Below, piece after piece: positions 24,024 to 34,822 of a DNA stretch of 64,000 nt. Position numbers and translations under genes: made by a program. The notes below the pieces were generated by a model. That model saw only the letters and a program-made list of their open reading frames with translations, made no database searches and was not told the DNA's origin. The DNA is from an uncultured Dokdonia sp. (GTDB lineage: Bacteria; Bacteroidota; Bacteroidia; Flavobacteriales; Flavobacteriaceae). Every line of letters starts with the position of its first letter. The first letter of the stretch is position 1. The stretch lies in NCBI GenBank assembly GCA_947503305.1, contig CANNDF010000001.1, forward strand, positions 62,001 to 126,000. The letters are read 5' to 3'.

Positions 24024-24302
24024 TTAATCTGCTAGTACAATCACTTTATTATTATTCATTTCAAGCGTTCCGCTTGTAATGGCTAGTGACCATTTACCAT
24101 CACTTTCTTTTACAAACTTATCTTCAAAACCTTCAGAAATTTCAGGGTTTCCTTCAAACTTTACTTTTCCTTCTACAAGAAGTGATACTACAGCGGCGTG
24201 ATTATTTAACATTTGAAACTCTCCATTTACTCCAGGTACAATAACAGATGTTACTTCCCCTTTTACTAAAGATGCTTCTGGTGTTACAATTTCTAAATGC
24301 AT
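24024..24302 (-). CDS. atpC: F1F0-ATP synthase epsilon subunit
   Basis: 92 aa, the short form typical of Bacteroidetes: it keeps the N-terminal beta-sandwich (LEIVTPEASLVKGEVTSVIV, GEFQMLNNHAAVVSLL) and lacks the C-terminal helical hairpin used for inhibition in E. coli. It is part of the F1 central stalk. It lies 54 bp after atpD; a palindrome copy is in the spacer. As in many Bacteroidetes, atpDC is separate from the rest of the atp genes. Confidence 0.93.
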   Translation of the reverse strand: MHLEIVTPEASLVKGEVTSVIVPGVNGEFQMLNNHAAVVSLLVEGKVKFEGNPEISEGFEDKFVKESDGKWSLAITSGTLEMNNNKVIVLAD

Positions 24303-24326
24303 AGTGTGTTGTTTTTTGTATGTTTC

Positions 24327-24341
24327 CGCTTTCGCGAAAGC
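24327..24341. repeat. CGCTTTCGCGAAAGC palindrome, copy 3
   Basis: In the atpD-atpC intergenic spacer. Confidence 0.92.
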
Positions 24342-24356
24342 ATTACTACAAAGTTA

Positions 24357-25871
<1,515 letters not shown>

Positions 25872-25924
25872 CTATTTAATGTTTAGCAATATATATGGTG
25901 AAAAACACCTCGTTTTTAACGGCG

Positions 25925-25932
25925 CAAAGATA
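25925..25932 (-). promoter_or_regulatory. -7 box of the atpDC operon
   Basis: TATCTTTG on the minus strand matches TANNTTTG exactly, 59 bp upstream of the atpD start. The rest of the 305-bp divergent spacer up to the DUF4956 gene shows only AT-rich sequence. Confidence 0.65.
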
Positions 25933-26170
25933 CTGTTTTCTTCTTTATATAAAAACCTATAGGATTTAATTTTTACAGCTATTTTTTTGCTTTCTCAAAA
26001 GCGCACTTAACCTCATCTATTCTATGTTCAAAAAACAGCTATAAAACAGTCTATTATGACATAAATAATCACATCTTTTTTTACCATATATGTGCTAAAA
26101 TTCTAAAAGAATTTAGTTCATTAGTAAAATTAAATTTACTTTCGCTTAATTATTAATTTACATCTATTCT

Positions 26171-26845
26171 ATGGACGATCTTTTAAGTCAGTTTTCTTTC
26201 AATTTTGAAGATTCATTTTCTCCTATTAATTATATAGTATATATTCTCATATGTGCCGCATTACTATACTTATTATCTGTTGTATATAATAAGTATGGAC
26301 AATCCATATCAAATAGATCACAACTTTCCAAAGTATTGATGATTGTTGGGTTAACTACTTTTATCATTATTTCTATTGTAAAATCGTCACTCGCACTTTC
26401 TTTAGGTCTTGTAGGTGCATTATCCATCGTACGTTTTAGAACAGCCATCAAAGAACCTGAAGAATTAGGGTATTTTTTTATGGCTATAGCTATTGGTTTA
26501 GGAATGGGAGCAAATCAACTTTTACCCACTCTTATAGGATTTGTCGTTTTATTACTCATCGTGATTTTACAAAATAAAAATGGAGGTTCTTCTATTACTC
26601 AAAATCTCCTTGTTCATTCAAATACTCAAAAAGATGACAAAACCGATCGTATCAAAACGATAAGTGATATTGTAAGTAATAATTCAACACAACTAGAAGT
26701 AAAGAGAATAAAACATGAAGGAAGTGCTATTGCTATCAATTTCCTTGTAAAGGTTCAGTCATTAGAAGATTTAACTACTATAAACTCAAAACTTGTTGAA
26801 ATTGATCCAGATGTGGATGTCACATTTATAGATAACACACTATAA
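26171..26845 (+). CDS. DUF4956 membrane protein
   Basis: 224 aa. Four transmembrane segments in the first 135 residues (about 17-38, 53-75, 76-92 and 100-132), with SLALSLGLVGALSIVRFRTA as the family signature, are followed by a cytosolic domain that resembles a small ACT/ferredoxin-like fold (IAINFLVKVQSLEDLTTINS). It forms an operon with CotH and VTC genes, an arrangement common in bacteria and thought to link membrane, CotH kinase and VTC functions. Exact role unknown. Confidence 0.9.
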   Translation: MDDLLSQFSFNFEDSFSPINYIVYILICAALLYLLSVVYNKYGQSISNRSQLSKVLMIVGLTTFIIISIVKSSLALSLGLVGALSIVRFRTAIKEPEELGYFFMAIAIGLGMGANQLLPTLIGFVVLLLIVILQNKNGGSSITQNLLVHSNTQKDDKTDRIKTISDIVSNNSTQLEVKRIKHEGSAIAINFLVKVQSLEDLTTINSKLVEIDPDVDVTFIDNTL

Positions 26846-26858
26846 AAACTGATATGTG

Positions 26859-29800
26859 ATGAAAGTAAAAAATAGTACTTCAAAAAAAATAAATACATTT
26901 ACTATTCTTACCATCATTGGGGTGTTACTCATGAGCTTTTTTATACTAACAAGTACAAAAGGAATTAAAGAAGAAACATCAGATATATCACCAAAAAATG
27001 TTACTGATATTGACGCACCTACTCATATTTTTCCTGTTGAATATAATATCCTTCTCGACTCTAAAAGATATGCAATACATACTGACAATGAACTTTCAAT
27101 ATATATTGTACAAACAATAAGTGCTCCTAAGTTATTATACGTCTACAAAAATAAGCCTGTAGATCGCCAGCTTACAGATAATTTTTTTGTACATGTATAT
27201 GTAAAAGATTCTACTAAACTTAAAGGTAAAAATAAATTTGCCGTTGCTGATTTTATACAAGAACCTACATTATTTCAGATTAAAAATCAAAATTATTATG
27301 TTTTTCAGAGAGATTTAATAAGTGGTCATTATACAGAAGATTATATTCCTATTGATAACATTAAATACATTAATACAGGACGTTATGTTGCTGGATTAGG
27401 ACGATCTCTAGATATCAGGAAATTAGTCCCTTCAGATGCTCCTAATGTTCAATTATATAGTGGCTTAGAAAAAATAAATATTACTATTTCAGAAAAGGGA
27501 TTAAAAAAAATAAAAAATAAAAGAAGTGATGCCTTAAGTAAAGGCGTACTTATATCAAAGGATGATGATCTTATAAATGGTACTGTACGCATAAATAATG
27601 AAGATGATCAAAAAGTAGAATTACGTCTTAAAGGTGATTGGACAGATCACTTAAAACATGAGAATAAGTGGTCGTACCGTCTTATTATGAAAGGAGAAAC
27701 TACCTTTAAAGGAATGCGTAAATTTTCTATACAGCACCCTATTGTACGTAATTATTTATGGGAATGGTTATTTAATAAGACTGTAAAAGATAATGGAATT
27801 ATAGGTTTACGTTATACATATTCTGATGTGGTACTAAATATAAAAGATACAACAACTACAAAAATCCCCATGGGCATTATGGCGATTGAAGAATCTTTTG
27901 ACAAAATCCTCATAGAAAACAATAAAAAAAGAGAAGGGATTCTTCTAGCTTTTGATGAATCTTTACTTTGGAAAGACAGAGAGAGACAACGTATCTTAGG
28001 GTTAGAGAATCAAGCACAATCAAAAGAATTACATACCCCAAAGAATGCTCAAATAAAAGTTTTTAATCAAAATAAGGTTTTATCGGATCCAAAATTATTA
28101 AAACAATTTAATACTGCTAAAGATTTATTGGAGGGTTTACGTGATGGTCACTATACTATTTCAGAAGTATTTGATGTAGAATTATTATCTACTTATGTTG
28201 CGCTTTCAAACCTATTTGGAGGATCCCATGGAATTATATGGCATAACCTTCGTATATATTATAATCCTATTACAAATAAACTTGAACCTGTATCATTTGA
28301 TTCAAATAGCGGAAGACGCATTGATAAGTTATACCAATATCCAATGTCAAGTGAAGATACATTATTCCAAGAAAAAGTTCTTGAAAAACTTGCGCTAGTG
28401 AGCAGTACTGAATTTATAAACAATCTAATTACCAATCATGTTGACGAATTTAAGTCATTAAAAACTAGTTTGTTTTCAGAATTCAATAAAGATATTGATC
28501 TCGATATTCTAACTCATAACAGTAATTTCATAAAAAAGAAAATTAATCCAGCTGTACTCATTACTGCAGATTTATTGTCTTATAATGAAAAAAAAATGCA
28601 ATTGGAGATAAATAATGTTTCTGGACAACCTGTTACTATAGAGTATTTAACTGATGTAGAAGGAAGAGTTTTAAGTTCGAATACTCCTTCTATCACCATA
28701 AAAGAAAAAACAAAACACATTATTGACTTTGAACTAAGTAAGTATTTTATAAATGCTTTTGTGTCTAAAAAAAATAAAAAGGGAGTGTTTAATTATCCTA
28801 AAGATGTTCAAAAATTAAGAATTTCGCATCACATCGCAGGAGTAAATTTAAAAAGAAAAGCTCTTATTAAACCGTATGGTAAAAATCAAAAATTAGAGCA
28901 AAGCGTAGCACTCTATAAAAAATCACAATTAAGTAATTATCAAGATTTTGATTTTATTACCCAAACCTCAGAGACAGAACTTCTATTTAAAACAGGCAGT
29001 TACATACTTTCCAAAAATCTGGTAATTCCAAAAGATTTTAGAATTACTATTGAGCCCGGCTTTTCTTTAGACATAAAGAACAATGCTTCTATATTATCCT
29101 ATGCTTCTATATCTTCTAAAGGAACCCAAGAGATGCCTATAAAATTTCATTCATCAGATAGTACGGGAGGTGGTATTTTTATTACAAATGCTACAGAAAA
29201 ATCAATTGTAGATTATACGTATTTTGAAAATCTCTCAAACCCAAACTCTACGGCATGGTCTGTCTCAGGAGCTGTAAATTTTCACGAATCAGAAGTTGCA
29301 ATCACAAACGCAATTTTTGCAAATAATCGTTGTGAGGATGCACTTAACATCATACGGTCAGAGTTTACACTTACTGATACTCTTTTTGAAAATACAAAAT
29401 CAGATTCTTTTGATGGTGATTTTGTAACAGGAAACATTGAGCGGTGTACATTTATAAACTCAGGCAATGATAGTATTGATGTTTCTGGATCTGAATTAAA
29501 TCTCAAGGATATAGTTGTAACAAATCCGTCAGACAAAGCCATAAGTGCCGGAGAAAACAGTGCTATTACAGGGGAAAACATTAAAATTTCAGGAGGTGAA
29601 ATAGGAGTCGTAAGTAAAGACTTATCTACAGTTAATCTAGACAAATTAAGTATTATAGATACTCGACTAGGTCTCTCTGCTTTTCAAAAAAAGACAGAAT
29701 ATGGCGTTGCTCAAATTCAAGTTTCAAACCTAACACTTCAAAACATTGAGCTTGATTATCTTATAGAAAACAAATCAAAATTATTAATAGATAATATTGC

Positions 29801-29870
29801 TGTACAAACGGTATCCAATAATGTAATTGACCAAATGTATGGGAAAGAATATGGAAAAAGCAGTCGCTAG
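26859..29870 (+). CDS. CotH kinase-like protein with C-terminal beta-helix
   Basis: 1003 aa from the ATG at 26859; a GTG directly before it is possible. An N-terminal transmembrane anchor (about 13-30) is followed by a CotH-type atypical kinase region (about 215-560: KGDWTDHLKHENKWSYRLIM, the active-site-like PVSFDSNSGRR). A right-handed parallel beta-helix occupies about 720-990, with repeated turns such as NAIFANNRCEDALNI and LFENTKSDSFDGDF. The catalytic part faces the periplasm. CotH proteins phosphorylate spore-coat or envelope proteins. It overlaps the VTC gene by 20 bp. Confidence 0.85.
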   Translation: MKVKNSTSKKINTFTILTIIGVLLMSFFILTSTKGIKEETSDISPKNVTDIDAPTHIFPVEYNILLDSKRYAIHTDNELSIYIVQTISAPKLLYVYKNKPVDRQLTDNFFVHVYVKDSTKLKGKNKFAVADFIQEPTLFQIKNQNYYVFQRDLISGHYTEDYIPIDNIKYINTGRYVAGLGRSLDIRKLVPSDAPNVQLYSGLEKINITISEKGLKKIKNKRSDALSKGVLISKDDDLINGTVRINNEDDQKVELRLKGDWTDHLKHENKWSYRLIMKGETTFKGMRKFSIQHPIVRNYLWEWLFNKTVKDNGIIGLRYTYSDVVLNIKDTTTTKIPMGIMAIEESFDKILIENNKKREGILLAFDESLLWKDRERQRILGLENQAQSKELHTPKNAQIKVFNQNKVLSDPKLLKQFNTAKDLLEGLRDGHYTISEVFDVELLSTYVALSNLFGGSHGIIWHNLRIYYNPITNKLEPVSFDSNSGRRIDKLYQYPMSSEDTLFQEKVLEKLALVSSTEFINNLITNHVDEFKSLKTSLFSEFNKDIDLDILTHNSNFIKKKINPAVLITADLLSYNEKKMQLEINNVSGQPVTIEYLTDVEGRVLSSNTPSITIKEKTKHIIDFELSKYFINAFVSKKNKKGVFNYPKDVQKLRISHHIAGVNLKRKALIKPYGKNQKLEQSVALYKKSQLSNYQDFDFITQTSETELLFKTGSYILSKNLVIPKDFRITIEPGFSLDIKNNASILSYASISSKGTQEMPIKFHSSDSTGGGIFITNATEKSIVDYTYFENLSNPNSTAWSVSGAVNFHESEVAITNAIFANNRCEDALNIIRSEFTLTDTLFENTKSDSFDGDFVTGNIERCTFINSGNDSIDVSGSELNLKDIVVTNPSDKAISAGENSAITGENIKISGGEIGVVSKDLSTVNLDKLSIIDTRLGLSAFQKKTEYGVAQIQVSNLTLQNIELDYLIENKSKLLIDNIAVQTVSNNVIDQMYGKEYGKSSR

Positions 29871-30582
29871 TACAGAAGCTATTACAAATAAGAATTTAAG
29901 ATATGAACGTAAGTTTATATTCCAAGGTATAGAACCTCAAGATCTTATTGAGACCGTAGTGCTATCAAACTCTTTTTGCTTTCGCGAAATTTTTCATCGC
30001 AGGACTGTTAACAATATCTATTACGATGATCCAAGTATGTCTTTTTACCATCAAAATGTATCTGGTGATGAATTACGTGATAAATATAGACTACGATGGT
30101 ATGGTGATGCATTTGAAGAAATCAAAAATCCAGTATTAGAAATCAAAAAAAAGTATGGAACTGTAGGTGATAAATTATCTTTTCCTTTAAATGTTTTTGA
30201 CTGTAATTTAAAAACAAGCTCATTAGAAAACACCCAACAAAAAATAGCAAATGCTATAAAAAAACAGCACCCTCCTATCCTTCTCTCTAAACTAAATAGT
30301 CTTTCTCCTTCCCTTTACAATTCATATGAGCGCAGGTATTTTTTATCAGATTGTGAACAATATAGAATTACTATAGATTATAATATGGCATTCTACAATC
30401 CTAACTTTAAAAACTACGAAGCTTCAAAAACAACAATGTCGGATCTTGTACTTGAATTAAAATATAAGGTTAAACATGATACTGGAAGCCGTAGATTAAC
30501 TCAACAGTTCACATCTCGTCTTTCAAAAAATTCAAAGTATGTTCGAGGAATAGATGCAATTAACCATCATCAACATACCTAG
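29851..30582 (+). CDS. VTC-domain protein (polyphosphate polymerase-like)
   Basis: 243 aa from the ATG at 29851, which overlaps the CotH 3' end. VTC triphosphate-tunnel fold: LRYERKFIF (ExK-like start), RRTVNNIYYDDPSM, DKYRLRWYGD, PVLEIKKKYG, YERRYFLS, and VLELKYK with TQQFTSRLSKNSKYVRGIDA at the end; basic and acidic tunnel residues are kept. In yeast Vtc4 this domain makes polyphosphate from ATP. Whether the bacterial CotH-linked form does so is inferred. It contains a degenerate palindrome copy at 29979-29990. Confidence 0.88.
   Translation: MEKAVASTEAITNKNLRYERKFIFQGIEPQDLIETVVLSNSFCFREIFHRRTVNNIYYDDPSMSFYHQNVSGDELRDKYRLRWYGDAFEEIKNPVLEIKKKYGTVGDKLSFPLNVFDCNLKTSSLENTQQKIANAIKKQHPPILLSKLNSLSPSLYNSYERRYFLSDCEQYRITIDYNMAFYNPNFKNYEASKTTMSDLVLELKYKVKHDTGSRRLTQQFTSRLSKNSKYVRGIDAINHHQHT
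29979..29990. repeat. Degenerate TTTCGCGAAA palindrome, copy 4
   Basis: GCTTTCGCGAAAT inside the VTC gene: the 10-nt core (29980-29989) is intact, the right flank is changed. Read in frame as CFREI. Confidence 0.75.
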
Positions 30583-30597
30583 TAAAGATAAGTTTAT

Positions 30598-31206
30598 ATG
30601 CGTATTTCTGGTTTTTTAATAATGTCGCTTTTTATCATATTCGGATGTAATAGCAACAAAAATATATATAATACCCCCGCATTTTCTACAAACAACGCAG
30701 TTAACAGTATTATTGAAATTCCAGCTGGAACTAATAAAAAAATAGAGTATAATACAATCTCAAAAAAGTTTGATGTAGACCAACGAGACGGAAAAGATCG
30801 AATAATTCCTTTTTTACCCTATCCAGCAAATTATGGGTTTATCCCTTCTACCTTTTCAGACCCTAAACTCGGAGGAGATGGAGATGCATTAGACATCTTA
30901 GTAATTTGTGAAGCATTACCTACTGGAACTATCATAGAAACAATTCCTATAGGGATGCTTAAATTACTAGACAATGGGGAGTACGACTATAAAATCATCG
31001 CTATCCCTAAAGATCCTAATATACGTATTATAAATATTACTACTTACGAAGAATTTATACAGAAGTATCGTAATGTAAAAGATATTTTGGAATTATGGTT
31101 CTTAAACTATGACACAAAAGACACCTTAACCAGTGAAGGTTGGGGTGATGAAAAAGAAGCTACACGAGAGATTACTAGAAGCTTAAAGCAAAAATCCCGT
31201 TTTTAA
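30598..31206 (+). CDS. ppa: Inorganic pyrophosphatase with lipoprotein signal
   Basis: 202 aa family I soluble pyrophosphatase: IIEIPAGTNKKIEY, YPANYGFIPSTF and the signature GDGDALDILVI with three Asp that bind Mg2+. Unusually it starts with a lipoprotein signal (LIMSLFIIFGC), so it should be exported and lipidated rather than cytosolic. It follows the VTC gene by 15 bp and is probably in the same operon. A second, cytosolic PPase would be expected elsewhere in the genome. Confidence 0.9.
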   Translation: MRISGFLIMSLFIIFGCNSNKNIYNTPAFSTNNAVNSIIEIPAGTNKKIEYNTISKKFDVDQRDGKDRIIPFLPYPANYGFIPSTFSDPKLGGDGDALDILVICEALPTGTIIETIPIGMLKLLDNGEYDYKIIAIPKDPNIRIINITTYEEFIQKYRNVKDILELWFLNYDTKDTLTSEGWGDEKEATREITRSLKQKSRF

Positions 31207-31215
31207 CGGGATTTT
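31191..31215. terminator. Bidirectional terminator between ppa and glmS
   Basis: AAAATCCCGT (31191-31200) pairs with ACGGGATTTT (31206-31215); the stem overlaps the ppa stop. T-rich ends occur on both strands and the genes are convergent. Confidence 0.8.
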
Positions 31216-31241
31216 CTTATATACTAGCATATAAACATAAC

Positions 31242-33089
31242 TTATTCTACCGTTACCGATTTTGCTAAGTTCCTTGGTTGATCTACATTTTTACCTAACA
31301 TAACCGCTATATGATAGGATAGTAACTGCAATGGGATTGTAGCTAGTAATGGAGTAAACGGTTCTAATGTCTCTGGAATCTCAATAACATGATCTGCAAG
31401 TTTTTTAACTTCCTTATCCCCTTGAGTCACAATACCAATAATTTTACCACTACGCGCTTTTATCTCCTCAATATTACTTACTACTTTTTCATAATGCCCT
31501 TTTCTCATAGCAATAACAACCACTGGCATTTGTTCATCTATAAGTGCTATAGGTCCATGCTTCATTTCGGCCGCAGGATACCCTTCTGCATGTATATACG
31601 ATATTTCTTTTAGTTTAAGAGCTCCCTCCAATGCTACCGGAAAATTATACCCTCGACCAAGATATAAAGCATTATGAGCATCTTTATATTGTGCGGCAAC
31701 ATGTTCTGCCTGTTCATTACATTTTAAAGCTTCTGTAACCTTTGCTGGTATACGCTCTAATTCTTGTAAATAAGCTCTGAATTCAGAATTAGATAACTCT
31801 CCTTTATGCTTGGCTAGTTTTAAAGCTATAAGTGTAAGGATTGTAATTTGTGTAGTAAATGCTTTTGTGGAGGCTACTCCTATCTCTGGTCCTGCATGCG
31901 TGTATGCACCCGCGTGAGTCTCTCTTGATATCGAAGAACCTACAACATTACATACTCCAAAAACAAAAGCACCTTGTTTTTTAGCTAGTTTTATAGCAGC
32001 CATTGTATCTGCTGTTTCCCCACTTTGCGAAATCGCTATAACAACATCATCTTTATAAATTACTGGGTTACGATATCTAAATTCTGAAGCATATTCTACC
32101 TCAACAGGGATTCTAGCAAACTCTTCAAAAATATATTCGGCGACAAGACCTGCATGCCATGAAGTCCCACATGCAACAATAATGATACGTCTTGCATTTA
32201 GAAATTTTTCGATATTATCATCAATACCCGCCATTCTAACTATTCCTTGATCGACAAGCATGCGTCCTCTAAACGTATCTGTGATAGCATCTGGTTGCTC
32301 ATAAATCTCTTTAATCATAAAATGATCATAACCCCCTTTTTCTATTTGCTCAAGATTAAGTTGTAGTTCTTGAATATATGGGTCTACTAGAGAGTCATCT
32401 TTGATCTTACGAATTTTAAGCTTTTTATGGGACCTCACTACTGCCATTTCCCCATCCTCAAGATAGATAGCATTATTTGTATATTCTATAAATGGAGTAG
32501 CGTCTGAGGCAATAAAAAATTCGTCATCACCTACTCCTATCGCTAGTGGACTCCCCAAACGTGCCACTACAATTTCATTAGGTTTTGTCTTATCAAATAC
32601 AGCTATTGCATATGCCCCTATAGTTTGATTGAGAGCAATTTGCACTGCCTTTCCTAACCTAACATCTTCATTTTTCTTAACGTCTTCTATAAGATTTACA
32701 AGAACTTCTGTATCTGTATCTGAAGAAAAAGTGTATCCTCTATTAATTAATTCTTGGCGAAGCGGGTCATAATTTTCTATAATTCCATTATGGATGATCA
32801 CTAAATTTCCAGAATTTGAAACATGAGGGTGAGAATTTATATCATTAGGGACACCATGTGTAGCCCACCGTGTATGGCCTATACCTATACTTCCCGAAGA
32901 TGTAATTTCTTTATCAACTCTAGATTTAAGGTCTTCTACTTTTCCTTTGGTCTTAGAAACCTTAAGATTATCCCCATCATAAAGTGCAATACCAGCGCTA
33001 TCGTATCCTCTATACTCTAACCGTTCCAGTCCTTGAATAATTACTGGATACGCTTCTCTATGCCCTATATAACCTACAATTCCACACAT
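31242..33089 (-). CDS. glmS: Glutamine-fructose-6-phosphate aminotransferase
   Basis: 615 aa from the ATG at 33089, so that the catalytic Cys follows Met (MCGIVGYIGHREAYPVIIQG); the longer frame would bury it. The N-terminal glutaminase domain (about 1-240) is followed by two SIS isomerase domains (CGTSWHAGLVAEYIFEE, SQSGETADTMAA, and LGRGYNFPVALEGALKLKEI). It makes glucosamine-6-P for peptidoglycan and LPS. It lies 14 bp after the DUF4270 gene on the same strand. Confidence 0.97.
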   Translation of the reverse strand: MCGIVGYIGHREAYPVIIQGLERLEYRGYDSAGIALYDGDNLKVSKTKGKVEDLKSRVDKEITSSGSIGIGHTRWATHGVPNDINSHPHVSNSGNLVIIHNGIIENYDPLRQELINRGYTFSSDTDTEVLVNLIEDVKKNEDVRLGKAVQIALNQTIGAYAIAVFDKTKPNEIVVARLGSPLAIGVGDDEFFIASDATPFIEYTNNAIYLEDGEMAVVRSHKKLKIRKIKDDSLVDPYIQELQLNLEQIEKGGYDHFMIKEIYEQPDAITDTFRGRMLVDQGIVRMAGIDDNIEKFLNARRIIIVACGTSWHAGLVAEYIFEEFARIPVEVEYASEFRYRNPVIYKDDVVIAISQSGETADTMAAIKLAKKQGAFVFGVCNVVGSSISRETHAGAYTHAGPEIGVASTKAFTTQITILTLIALKLAKHKGELSNSEFRAYLQELERIPAKVTEALKCNEQAEHVAAQYKDAHNALYLGRGYNFPVALEGALKLKEISYIHAEGYPAAEMKHGPIALIDEQMPVVVIAMRKGHYEKVVSNIEEIKARSGKIIGIVTQGDKEVKKLADHVIEIPETLEPFTPLLATIPLQLLSYHIAVMLGKNVDQPRNLAKSVTVE

Positions 33090-33103
33090 ACTTTTATACT
33101 CTA

Positions 33104-34816
33104 TTATTCTTCTATTCCTAATATCTGGCCACAAGGACTATTAGGGTCAATATCTTCTGTTATTGTATACGATATTCTAAGTTTTAACCTTTTAGATTCA
33201 TCATCACTTAAATTACCATGTAATATAGTCCCTTCTGGAGAGACTACACTTGATATAGGTGTACGTTTGGCTTCTGTGATACTTCCTGTACCTCCTATGA
33301 CTCCTGTATTAACTACAGATACATTTTGTGATACTGCTAATGCAAGTCGTACATTAGTAGAGTCATTTTTAATTATATTATTAACATGCTGTGTGATACG
33401 TATTCTATAACTTACGCCTGGGCTTGTTAAGTCACCTTCCGTTTCTCTTGTAAGCCTCCCTAGATGATTTGTTCTTGTTGATACAGGCCCTTCTATACCT
33501 GCAGTTGCATCTATAACTCCATCAAAAAGCAAACTATTATTATCAAAGTCTACCATAAAAACACGCTCTGGCTCATCTACACCACTTCCTAAGGCAACTG
33601 CCTCTTGATCAACAAAAAAGATAAGATTTGCTTCATTAATAATAACATTGCATGAACGTAAAACTTCCAATTGGTCAGCGACACCGTCGTCGTCAAAATC
33701 AGGACCAAAAAGATCTATTAATGCTATACTTCCATCACCTCCTTTAAGAAAAAGGTTTTCTTCTCCTTGTACTGTATCTTGAGTAGCATTAAATCCTTCT
33801 TGGAATATAGGGTGAGTTGTTTCAGAATTATCATAATTTATAAAACTTACTCCTGAAAACTCTAATGATATCTCTCCCCGTCCATCATCAGTAGGTTCTC
33901 CTACTTCTCCCGAATCATCATCTCCCTCAAAACTATAGTATACTGTCACATTTGCTACACCAAAATTGAATAAAATTGCACTTCCCGTACCCGATACAGA
34001 TTCTGCCTTTAGATAAATACCTCTAAAAAAATCATTAAATGTGTTTATATTAAGTAAAACATCATCTCCTTCTCTCTGTAAAAGAGTTTCATCCCAATCT
34101 AACACTCCTTCTAATTGATCTAACCTAATTCTAAGAGATGGACTTAGACGTTCAGAAATTTCAAATTCAGGATCTTCTGGAATATTACCATCCTCATCAA
34201 GTATAGGTGTTTGCAAAACAATCTCTTCAGCATTAGGCTCAAAATTATCTATTTCAAAAAGTAATTCTCCCATCAATATAGATTCAGGAATAGTAGTTCC
34301 TATATCATTAGAAAGGTATATTTCAGGATCTTCAAAGTTTGTCTCTGGGTCTAGATCATTCAAAAAGAAATTAGACCTGTAGGCAGAGAGCTTCATAGGA
34401 CCTGTATTTTTAAAAATAGAATCAAGCTCATAGGTTGTATTACCATCCTCATCTGTTTCTATGACACTACTGAAATAAGGAAGTGTAAAAACAACACTAT
34501 CCAGCACTGTAGCATCTCCAAAATCTGGATTTGTTCTTGAAAGTGCTACTTGTGACAAAAAAGAAGAAGTCGTAGCACCATATACCGCATCATCATAATA
34601 TCCTAGTACGCCTACGGGGACTCCATTAGTTTGAACCCCCTCTGGATAATTAATATTATAGGCCACTACATCTAGATCATCTACCATGTCAGTTTCAAAA
34701 TTAACTTGACCCACAATCCCAGTGCCTACTTCACCAAAATCTTCCTCGCATGCAATTATTGCAAATACGAAAAGTAAGGCAACAATGCCTTTTCTTATAT
34801 ATGTATAACTATTCAT
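33104..34816 (-). CDS. DUF4270 lipoprotein
   Basis: 570 aa with a lipobox (ALLFVFAIIACEEDF). The mature part is beta-rich and acidic, with long runs of Asp, Glu and Gly, as in the DUF4270 family of Bacteroidetes surface lipoproteins. Length is normal. It lies between a GlgA-like gene (6 bp apart) and glmS on the same strand; this order is common in Flavobacteria. Function unknown. Confidence 0.88.
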   Translation of the reverse strand: MNSYTYIRKGIVALLFVFAIIACEEDFGEVGTGIVGQVNFETDMVDDLDVVAYNINYPEGVQTNGVPVGVLGYYDDAVYGATTSSFLSQVALSRTNPDFGDATVLDSVVFTLPYFSSVIETDEDGNTTYELDSIFKNTGPMKLSAYRSNFFLNDLDPETNFEDPEIYLSNDIGTTIPESILMGELLFEIDNFEPNAEEIVLQTPILDEDGNIPEDPEFEISERLSPSLRIRLDQLEGVLDWDETLLQREGDDVLLNINTFNDFFRGIYLKAESVSGTGSAILFNFGVANVTVYYSFEGDDDSGEVGEPTDDGRGEISLEFSGVSFINYDNSETTHPIFQEGFNATQDTVQGEENLFLKGGDGSIALIDLFGPDFDDDGVADQLEVLRSCNVIINEANLIFFVDQEAVALGSGVDEPERVFMVDFDNNSLLFDGVIDATAGIEGPVSTRTNHLGRLTRETEGDLTSPGVSYRIRITQHVNNIIKNDSTNVRLALAVSQNVSVVNTGVIGGTGSITEAKRTPISSVVSPEGTILHGNLSDDESKRLKLRISYTITEDIDPNSPCGQILGIEE

Positions 34817-34822
34817 AGTAAT

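Noticed and set aside
26171-26845. Minus-strand and other-frame ORFs inside real genes (for example 26230-26451, 25018-25338, 2935-3198)
   Set aside because: They lie within well-supported genes in other frames, lack recognisable domains and have compositions explained by the real coding frame.
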